From Adiantum capillus-veneris (Eukaryota; Streptophyta; Polypodiopsida; Polypodiales; Pteridaceae), in assembly GCA_014529385.2 (NCBI GenBank), contig CM043964.1:5041997-5105996 (forward strand): DNA of 64,000 nt, read 5' to 3'. How positions within the stretch are numbered: position 1 is the first letter of the stretch; every line of letters starts with the position of its first letter. Both the position numbers and the translations under genes were made by a program. Under the pieces are notes generated by a model. It searched no databases and was not told where the DNA came from. It saw only the letters and a program-made list of their open reading frames with translations. Below, piece after piece: positions 54,609 to 64,000 of the stretch.

Positions 54609-55424
54609 CATACTCATCTATCATAGAAGATAGATCACTCTGAGTTACTATGGAAACCGCATTCACTCCCGGACGTCTTGAGAGTGCATCGACTACTTGA
54701 TTATGCTTGCCAGCAATGTGAACAATATGAAAATAAAATTGTTAAAGGAAATATTCCCACCTCATTTGTTTGTTGGCGGAGAGCTTGGTCGGCATCATGA
54801 AGTACTTTAGGCTTTGGTGATCCATCCGTAGAATGAAAGGAGTCCCCAATAAATAGTTATTCCATGAGTCTAAGGCATGTAGAAGTGCGAGGAGTTCCTT
54901 TTCATATATGCCAACAGCTTGCTCAACAGGGTCGAGCCTTCGAGTTTCATAGGCTATGCCGTGCCCTTCTTAAAGAAAAACAACTCCAAGGAAATCACCA
55001 CAAGTGTCACATTGGACCTCAAATGGCTTTGAGAGATCCAGTAGTGTAAGCACAGGTGGAGAGATAAGCTTTTCTTTAAGCTTTTCGAAATCATTGTTCT
55101 CCTTGGTAGACCATGTATACCTAGTGTTTTTATTTGTAAGGTCATGTAATGGTCCTGCAATTTGTGAGAACTTTTCTATGAAGCGTTTATAGTATGCACA
55201 TATACCTATAAAGCTTCTTAGTTTATGAAGATTCCTTGGTTTAGGCCATCCTTTTATTACCTTGAACTTTGATGGATCCATTTAGATGCCATCTTGAGAG
55301 ATAATGTGACCTAAATACTGAATCTCTTGTAAGAAAACATCACTTTTCTTTCAATTAACATAAAGTTTAATCTCTCTTAGAACATGAAATATTACCTTGA
55401 GGTGTTGCAATAACGCTCAAGATT
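54609..55424 (-). pseudogene. RNase H and RT fragment of element J
   Basis: Homologous to F 26465-27270. Recognisable segments include the RNase H V-Q-C-D-T-C-G-D motif and the RT/RNase H linker (L-R-S-F-I-G-I-C-A-Y-Y). Several stops and frame changes are present. The upstream RT, with the active site, is missing. Confidence 0.82.
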
Positions 55425-56850
55425 TTCAAGAGAGAGTTTATTTTTGCCTTTGTAAACTCCCTTCTCCTTAGCTTTATTGTTATTGGAATTTCCCTTAGGA
55501 GACTTTTGGACATTGTCCCTCCCCTTAGGCTCATTGGAACCCTTGTTTTTTGTGCGCTTAGAATTTCTCTTAGCCCCTATTTGGAAATTGATTCAAGAAG
55601 CCACCATAGTATGGTGTATAACCGTAGATATGGTGCGTGGCCTTTGGGAGTTGACATACTCCGCCATTTCTTCAGTTAAGCCCGCACAAAATTTTTGTTT
55701 TTGCTCTCAAAATCCCATCTTTTTGAAGACAGTGGCTTTGAGATGTAACTCCCAAAACTTGTCTACATATTTGTGAATAGATTTGTAGGGAGAGAGCTTC
55801 AAGCTTCACCATTCGGTGATGTACTTTGTGTTTGGTATCGGTGGCCAAAAACTGCTTCATAATGGAAGCTCTTAAAGCTTTCCATGTTCGTGGAGCTTCA
55901 CCGTTTTCCTGTAGGCTATACCACCATTGCCTGGTGGACTTTTGAAAGTGCAGAGCTACATGGCGTAGCTTAGAGGAGTCCGTGAAGCCCTCGTCTCCAA
56001 ACTCCGCATTGAATTGTTGGATAAAGGCCAAGACTTTGTCCGTAGCACCAAAGGTGCCATCGTAGGTAAGGAAAGAGATGCTCTTTCCTCCCTCTTTGAA
56101 CTTCTTGAGCTTCGACGATCTCTTCCACATGGCATAGTATTTCCTATGGCCTCTTCCTTTTGATGGTTCAAAATTTGCACCATCACTTTCTTCAGAAGAT
56201 GAAGAATTTGAGGAAGATGGAGAAGAGGGTGACCTCTTTCTCGGCTTTGTCTTGCCTTGGTTCTCTTTGTCCGCACCATCACTTTCTCCATAAGAGGAAG
56301 AGGATGAAGAAGATGGAGAAGAGGGTGTCCTCTTTCTCGCCTTTGTCTTCTCTTGCTTTTTGTCATCCCTCTTTGAATTATGGTGTGGAGAAGTGTGCGA
56401 TGGTCTTCTTCGTTTAGGAGGTGATGGAGAGCGTTTAGCCCGCTATCTTAGGGGAGCCATCTCCGCCGCGGTGGCAGGCGACTCACTTCTTTCTCGTTCC
56501 TTTGGTGGGGGCTCTTGAGTTCTCCTTTGAGAAGGAGATGCGTCATCAAGAAGAAAATTTTTGAGCCCTTCGTATGGATCCTCTTCTTCTTCCCGAATCG
56601 GAGAGAGTTATCTTTTGGGAGTCTCGCAAGGAGGCTTCCTAGGTACTCTATGGTCATGGTGGGGACTTTGGAGAATTCCATGAACACAAAGTTGTTGTTG
56701 CACTTCACTTTGGAGGGTTGGATTTCCCACGGCTTGTTGAAGCCTGTAAATAAGGTAGTTTACAAGCATAGGGGCATCATTAGTAGCCTTCTCATTAGAA
56801 AAATAAAAGCTATCAACATTAATTTCTCTCTCTTTACTATTGTCAACTAT
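55425..56850 (-). pseudogene. Gag of element J
   Basis: Homologous to F Gag: the core (S-F-L-T-Y-D-G-T-F-G, Q-W-W) is readable at 55672-56130 in one frame. A basic/serine-rich N-terminal region lies at 55956-56460 with frame changes. The position of the F start codon reads ATA (56848-56850). The zinc knuckle region is lost at the internal deletion. Confidence 0.82.
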
Positions 56851-57256
56851 TCTAGCAACTTTTAGGTGTAACGTTTTCTAGGTGTACTTTGGCACTTCAA
56901 GCCCTAGTTGCTACTCCTCTTTACCCCTTTAGAAAAAGCACTGAAGCTAATGTACCCATGGCTCAAATAGCATTAATTGCAAGGAATAAAAGAGAGGGTC
57001 ATTCAACACCAAAACAAACACTGGCTCCTGTCAAGCTTCTAATAGCTCAATAGTGGTTAAGCCATAAGCAAGCCCCATAGGACTCCACTATTAAGACCAT
57101 AGCTCTCGACGGTGATGCCTCGTTATCTGCACGAAGATAGGCATGCTGCAAGGCTGAAAAATCCCTATTCTACTTACTCAATTTCAATTAATAGTACCAA
57201 CCATTTATAGCTAGCTTGAGGACCTCCTTTCTTGAGCAAGAAAAGAGAAACCTTGT
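56851..57256 (-). other. element J leader
   Basis: Similar in length and in patches of sequence to the F leader. No gene. Confidence 0.5.
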
Positions 57257-57268
57257 GCTTTGATACCA
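57257..57268 (-). promoter_or_regulatory. primer-binding site of element J, mutated
   Basis: On the minus strand TGGTATCAAAGC, one change from the initiator-Met site. Confidence 0.75.
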
Positions 57269-57269
57269 A

Positions 57270-58831
57270 TGTAACATTTAATGGCCTAATAACTTGTGTG
57301 TAGCGGAAAATAGCATGAACATAGTGAGAATTTCATTAGAATAGATTCCTACTGAGCATAACAAGAGTGCTTGGGTGGAGAGAGCAACAAAAAGCATAAC
57401 ACCTAGTTAGATAGGGATGAACAATACTTCAAAAGAGAGAGAAATTAAGCTATTGACAATAGTTGAGGACCGGATTTACATGGCGGTCCCCCCTCCAAAA
57501 GGCTTTGTATTGTATGTTTATCCCATCAAGAGAGACATTTTACAATACAATTCTTTGTGTTCCTTCAATTCCAGCTAGAGCAATGAAGATGGAAGCTTCA
57601 AGCACTAAGCAAAACACTTAGACCCAAGACCTCACACACCTTCAAAGATGGTGAGAGCTAGCAGGGTATCAAAGTAAATTGAGAGGAAGATGGAGTAGTC
57701 TTACAAGAAAGATGTACATCTCCTCACATAATCACTCATATTAGCGTATCATAGCTTAGTAATTAGCATGGTAGAGGAGATGAGAATGCATCGAAGCTTG
57801 GCTCTTGGTTGGATTTTCCTCACAAAGCCAAGAGTTGTTGGTGTAGGCCTCCCTTGTCACAAGCTTGGAGTAGGTGATAAGCTTTCCATTAAATCTTGAG
57901 AAGAAGAGAGAGAGTCTTAGTGCTTCACACATGAGATTTTCTGAGTGTGTGTGTGATAATCCATGACAAATTCAGTCCCCCTCTCTCTCTTGGTCGACCC
58001 CTCTTGCATGTTACTCATGCTGACACCCCATTGGACCTCTCCCAGCTTAGCCAATGAAAATTTAGTAGCATAAGTGATATCCTTCTAACATGTGTCCCAT
58101 TTCTCCTTTTGTGAGAGCTTTAGGTAATTAATTAATGCAACTAAACTCTCATTGGACCCCTTTGTCTTCTGGCCAATAGGAATCAGGCAAGCCATTGGGC
58201 TGTCGAATGCTCATTGGACCCCTTGGGAGACTATCCAATAGTCTTCTAGAGAGCTTAATTCTTATTGGTTCTTTTATTAAATGTTTTTTAATTAATTAAA
58301 GTAGATTTAATCTAGCCTAATTCTGATTGGTCTACCTCCATGGCCATCCAATAGGAATTGAGTACACCTTGTGGGCATCTGGGCTAGGGAGCTGACATGT
58401 GTCCCTCATTCCCTTTGTGTAAAGGAAGCTTGTGAGTGTGTGTGTGTGTGTGTGTTTCTCTCTCATCCCCTACTTCCAGGGCTCTCCCCCTCCTATGTAG
58501 GACTCATTGAAGACTTTTTGTACACACACAAAGCATCCAGTTTTCCTAGGCTTTGACCTTTGGACACAAACTTTGAATTTTGGAACCTTAGCATTTTGGA
58601 AGTCTTAATGGGTTGAACCTTAGGGTCTTTAAAGCCCATTATTGCATATTGCTCTTTTGCAGATGGCCCCCCGTTTGGATCCCTATTTTCCCTCCTTTGG
58701 ATCCCTACTGTGGTCGGTCTGCCAGCTTAACCAATATTCTAGACTTTTCTCCCTTGGCACTTCTCCATATTAAATGATCAGTTTAACATGAGAAAATCAT
58801 TTAGGAGAATTAGATATTATTTATTATGACA
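57270..58831 (-). repeat. single LTR of element J
   Basis: 1562 bp, plus strand TGTAACATTT to TTATTATGACA. It aligns in patches with the F LTR (shared ends, the GAGGACCGGATTTA block, CCAAGACCTCA) but is clearly diverged and lacks the AAGCACCTC minisatellite. It is flanked by leader on one side and 3' untranslated region on the other. Confidence 0.88.
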
Positions 58832-59185
58832 TTACCTCTCTCTTGGAATCATAGTCGTCCTCGACTATGGGGTAGAGAAGATAAAGCCTATTTATTAGTC
58901 CTTTTTCCAGCGGGTAGAGGATCCCTATGTTACCCTACGACATCGTTCCGGAATAAATGACTAGTCCATTTGGCACTTGAGAACCTAAGCTACCGCAAGC
59001 ATGTCTGCACGTTAGTCCTATCAATCTTCCATAGTAGAGTGACAAGCTCTACTTGGTGTTTGGGAAACGTCGTCTTCGCAAACTTGATCTAAGCATGCAT
59101 ACTACTTAACATTTGTGCACAATAAAGAAAAAGAGAGTCTTATAAGACAAAAACATTGTTCATTTTAAACATTTGTACATTTTCT
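58832..59185 (-). other. element J 3' untranslated region with polypurine tract
   Basis: Begins TTACCTCTCTCTTGG on the plus strand, the same purine tract as F. Matches F 24669-25028. No gene. Confidence 0.7.
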
Positions 59186-59189
59186 TACT

Positions 59190-60478
59190 CTAGGGAAGCA
59201 TTGTAAGCATTGACAAGGTTTAGGTTATCCTTTAATTGTATGCCTTGTATCCATCTAGAATCTACAAAAGGATAATTCTTAAACTTAATAAGATATCGTC
59301 GGATAGTCTTACCGCCTCTTAATACCTTGTTTTCATGTCGGAAAATGGACTCGGACTAGAGAACCTCTTCTTGGTCCTCGATCTCCGGTGGGTCTTCAAT
59401 AGTTGGTTCTTGAGGTGGCTCTCCTTTGTAAGGTTTTAGTAGGCTCACATGAAAATCATTGTGTATGAGCCAATGGCTGGGCAACTTGAGTTGATAGGCC
59501 ATCTCATTGATTGGCCTAAGAATCTAGAAGGGACCATAGTACCTTTTTGCTAACTTAGCATAGTACTTTTGGTGTCCCGTAGGATTCTTGCCCGTCATGT
59601 GCCTTAATCGATCCTTTGGAAATTTAAGTAAGACCCAATCATTTTCTTTAAAGGATTGGGATCTTTTGTGCTTCTCAGTAGCAGCTTTTTTCCTTTGCTG
59701 TAAGATGGAGATAGCATCCTTAATCTTTTGGTAGGTCTCAGCTATACTCATCTACAACGAAGATCTTCCCGTGTACCTTAAGTAGCAGAGGACTTTTTGA
59801 TCTTCCCTCAATTACCTCGAAAGGTGCTTTTCCCGTGGAAGTATGTATAGTGTTATTGTAGGCATACTCCACTACGGGTAAGTACTTCTCCCATTGGGAC
59901 CTTTGATCTACTTCCGTTACATAGGCTTTTAGTAGATCAAGAATTGTTAGGTTAGCTATTTCACTCTGGCCATCCGTTTGTGGATGATAGGCCAAAGAGA
60001 AGTTTATCCTTGTCCATAAATTCTCAAAGAGATCCTTCCAGAAATTACTAGTCATTCTAGGATCTCTATTTGACACTATGGAAATTGGCAAGCCATGGTA
60101 CTTGAAGATTTGTGATATGAAGAGGGTTGCCATTTGATGGGCCTTGATAGTCTTTTTGACAGGTATAAAATGAGCTTGTTTGCTAAATATGTCTACTATC
60201 ATCCATATTCGTGTATTCTTATCGATAGACTTATTCAATCCAAAGATAAAATCCATGCATATGCTCTCCCATGGTGAATTAAGGATTGGCAAAGTTTGAA
60301 GCAATTCAAGTTGCTTCCCTCTATCAAACTTTGTCTTTTGGCATACCATACATTTAGAAACATACTCTTGTATGTTTGCTTTCATGGTAGGCCAATAGAA
60401 ATATGTTTCAAGTCCTTTTAGGGTAGACTGAATCCCTCTATGCCCCGCATAAGGAGGAGCATGAGATTCATACTAACA
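59190..60478 (-). pseudogene. integrase and chromodomain-like end of element J
   Basis: Homologous to F 25029-26334. The finger region, M-D-F and S-E-I-A motifs are present in the 215-residue segment at 59738-60385. The second catalytic Asp is replaced: S-N-R-D where F has S-D-R-D. Downstream is a shift near 59745 and a stop near 59520. A degenerate R-R-Y-L-I-K-F-K-N-Y-P segment follows. Confidence 0.85.
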
Positions 60479-62150
<1,672 letters not shown>

Positions 62151-62157
62151 TATAAAA
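62151..62157 (+). promoter_or_regulatory. TATA box of the E LTR
   Basis: TATAAAA followed by AGGCACTGAG, about 650 bases before the LTR end, as in D. Confidence 0.55.
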
Positions 62158-62541
62158 AGGCACTGAGAGGTCACTATCAAGGGGGGTGTGCAGTTTCATC
62201 AGAGGTCAGCACTTGGTAGTATTTTGGTGGGAGGGATTGGCAGCATTTTCATCACGAAAGAGGGAACTTAGTGTAACGATTTTCTTTGGGAACTTGCACC
62301 ATGTAAAGAAGTTATGTTTACATCTCGACTCCAATGGTCGATACACACACACTCATGTTAGCAAAGTTTCCGTGTCCATGAGTCATCTCTAGAGAGTGCA
62401 CTAGTAGGCTCACTATCTCTCCCTCTATCTCTCTATCACCATGAGTGCCACCTCGCCGGAAATAAGGTTGTTGTGAATATTACAAGAAAATAGTTCTCCC
62501 TCACACCCCGAGGATTTTCACCACCTGTCATATTCTCTCTC

Positions 62542-62545
<4 letters not shown>

Positions 62546-62632
<87 letters not shown>

Positions 62633-62649
62633 TGTGTGTGTGTGTGTGT
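62546..62649. repeat. (TC)n-(TG)n compound microsatellite in the E LTR
   Basis: TC units up to about 62593, then TG units to about 62649 with one TC interruption. It lies between the TATA box and the LTR end. Confidence 0.9.
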
Positions 62650-62807
62650 AGAGTCTGTGACATTTCCAATCACTGTTGTCTGCGTCCTAGGGGCTCAAAG
62701 CTAGGTGGTGCCCCCTTTTCGCTTCACCGTGGCCGGCTCACGGCGTGCATCGGCTCTTGGCATTTTTGAGGTTGTTGGGATCCATGTCGTGCTTTGCGCT
62801 CATCATT

Positions 62808-62825
62808 TGGTGCCCCCACGGAGGA
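62808..62825 (+). promoter_or_regulatory. primer-binding site of element E
   Basis: TGGTGCCCCCACGGAGGA, identical to D; the LTR ends CTCATCA at 62805. Confidence 0.65.
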
Positions 62826-62886
62826 GGGCTTCTTGGAAACCTTCAGTTTACAATGCTGAAAACAATGCACATTATCAATCACGGAT

Positions 62887-63126
62887 GAATGGCTGAAGGA
62901 ATTCTCCAACTCGAGAATGGAAGAGGAGGAGACTAAAGAGGCACTAACTTCCTTCATTGAAGTACTACTGCCAGGCTATAGTGTCGTCACTATTCAAGAG
63001 GTAAGCTCCCCATCTCGTGTTGCTCATTCTAATCACAAATTGAGAGCATCCGGTGGGAAGTCTATGAAGTGCCATCACTGCTGTCAACCAAAGCACACTG
63101 TCAATGAGTGCCAGCAACGAAGGTAG
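62887..63126 (+). pseudogene. pre-gag ORF of element E, N-terminal part with zinc knuckle
   Basis: The frame D-E-W-L-K-E-F aligns with the D ORF at 5830, but the D start codon is ACG here. The next in-frame ATG is at 62917. The segment has an EEEE run, V-L-L-P-G, and then C-H-H-C-C-Q-P-K-H-T-V-N-E-C, which fits CX2CX4HX4C. It ends with a TAG after Q-Q-R-R. A zinc knuckle ahead of gag, separate from Gag's own, suggests a nucleic-acid-binding accessory protein. Function unknown. Confidence 0.5.
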
Positions 63127-63319
63127 CGAAGTGGTTGAAATGATCTACATTGACATTGACCGCAAGGAGGTCATCCATATCAAGGGAGGAAAGAAAACGG
63201 TAAGGCCTCTCTTTCCTAAGGAAAGTGCAATCAAAGGTATAACCTCTACGCCAAAGTGGCCAAAAGGGGCTTCTCGAGCCAAAGGTAAGGAAGGGCTAAT
63301 CCAGTCTAGAAACACATGA
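63104..63319 (+). pseudogene. pre-gag ORF of element E, middle part
   Basis: An open segment in another frame with P-L-F-P-K-E and TSTPKWPKG, aligning with D 5980-6198. It overlaps the preceding segment by 23 bases. Probably one original protein broken by frame changes. Confidence 0.45.
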
Positions 63320-63600
63320 CCCCAAAGGAAGAATCATCTAGCCACACAAGTGCTTCAAGTTCGGAAAGCCGGGTCGTACCTAGTTTGCCAGAAAGAAGGT
63401 CATCCGAGGCTAAGCGGCGAAAGGTCGCCTATCGATTCGCACGGCGCATGCAAGTACGACCAGTCCATTTCAACAATCCTGAAGAAGAAGTGGTAAGAAG
63501 GTTTCCATTCCCTAAGGAGGAGTGGATTGGTTACTGCTCTCGCTGTTTTGGAGGACGGGTAGAGGGTCTTCCTCCTCTCCCCGTACAGCAGTGGAAGTAG
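63316..63600 (+). pseudogene. pre-gag ORF of element E, C-terminal part, truncated
   Basis: An open segment of 94 residues with S-E-A-K-R-R-K-V-A-Y, Q-V-R-P-V-H-F and G-Y-C-S-R-C-F-G-G-R-V, matching D 6236-6769 over its first half. It ends where a deletion joins it to gag, so the C-terminal half seen in D is absent. Confidence 0.5.
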
Positions 63601-64000
63601 CCCGCCTTAAAGACAAGAAGCTGTGCATGCAGGCAAGAGTCAACGAGCCAGAGTAATTTAGCTCAGTCTGACTAACCCCAATAACTGCAACAACCGTTCA
63701 TGGAGCCCAACCACAAGAGGCATCAGAGGAGCAGCAAGACCTGTTGAGTCGCATCACTACCCAACTCGAGAGTTTATCCGTGCATCTGGTGCAGCAAGGG
63801 CATGCACCTGTCAAAAATCCAGAGCAAGGGAGAGGAAAACGAAGGCAAAACCAAGCATACCACTGCTATAATTGCGGGAAGACGGCCATGGCATGTACTA
63901 CTGTCCACATCCAAGAAGACAGAATTTCAATAGAGGAGGAAGACAAAAGCAGATCTCTCCACCAAGGGCAAGACCACCACCACCCAGGCAACCAAAGCCG
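63601..64000 (+). pseudogene. gag-pol: Gag remnant of element E
   Basis: Starts abruptly at a point matching about residue 165 of D Gag (A-R-L-K-D-K-K-L). It has stops near 63650-63680, then L-L-S-R-I-T-T-Q-L-E-S-L-S-V and a CX2CX4HX4C knuckle interrupted by a one-base shift between C-Y-N-C-G and G-H-G-M-Y-Y-C (near 63880). The N-terminal Gag, the small pre-gag ORF and the end of the large pre-gag ORF are missing. Confidence 0.8.

Larger units (their letters stand above)
54609..60478 (-). mobile_element. chromovirus element J, circularly permuted around one LTR
   Basis: A minus-strand relative of element F, in an abnormal order. From left to right: end of RNase H and part of RT, Gag, leader, primer site, a single LTR, the 3' untranslated region, and integrase. 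The left edge corresponds to F position about 26465 and the right edge to about 26334. The two edges thus meet, within roughly 130 bases, at the same point of the element. An internal deletion at about 55425 removes protease and the start of RT. Many stops and frameshifts show that it is old. Confidence 0.8.
62151..64000 (+). mobile_element. Tat-type Ty3/gypsy element E, 5' part (LTR end to Gag)
   Basis: A plus-strand element related to D: LTR 3' portion, primer site identical to D's, the pre-gag ORF, and a Gag remnant with a zinc knuckle. The LTR start could not be found, so the left limit given here is only the TATA box. An internal deletion joins the pre-gag ORF to the middle of gag, and the element runs off the window. 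Confidence 0.8.

Overview
The window is a stretch of nuclear plant DNA made almost entirely of LTR retrotransposons, several of them nested or rearranged. The evidence for a land plant is indirect but consistent: Ty3/gypsy polyproteins of the Tat type (two consecutive RNase H domains), a Ty3/gypsy chromovirus, a Tork/Tnt1-like Ty1/copia element, initiator-Met tRNA primer sites on the last two, and long (CT)n, (GA)n and (GT)n microsatellites. I cannot name the species. I see no host protein-coding gene, no tRNA or rRNA gene and no CRISPR array.

Layout, left to right. 1-4085: 5' half of a minus-strand Tat-type element (copy A), cut by the window edge. 4234-22931: a second Tat-type family (element D, plus strand, 1.52 kb LTRs, pre-gag ORFs, gag-pol with several lesions). 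D is split in its RNase H region by element B. 10502-19253: element B (plus strand, same family as A), with an uninterrupted gag-pol frame of 1783 codons. 23053-31854: a very young minus-strand chromovirus (F), whose 1616 bp of alignable LTR differ at four positions by eye. 31980-37746: a decayed minus-strand copia element (G). 37747-45906: mostly unclassified DNA with a candidate orphan LTR, a clear solo LTR of the G family with a perfect 5-bp target duplication, and an orphan primer-binding site. 45907-54034: a damaged third copy of the A/B family (C, minus strand). 54609-60478: an old chromovirus copy (J) whose parts are in circularly permuted order around a single LTR. 60479-62150: an extreme polypyrimidine region. 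62151-64000: LTR end, primer site and 5' region of a further Tat-type element (E), cut by the window edge and internally deleted.

How the parts work together. Each intact element would be transcribed from its LTR (TATA boxes are visible in D and E) and primed by a tRNA at the site just inside the 5' LTR. Its Gag and its protease, reverse transcriptase, RNase H and integrase would come from one long frame. Only B looks able to supply all of this. D, C, A and E are relatives that could at most be mobilised in trans. F has nearly identical LTRs but two in-frame stops, so its defects may have been inherited from its parent copy.

The most interesting signals are three. A 72-75 residue ORF between the leader and gag is conserved between two clearly different Tat-type families. 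A second, larger pre-gag ORF in D and E carries cysteine motifs. Element J looks like an integrated one-LTR circle. LTR divergences quoted here are hand counts from reading, not alignments.
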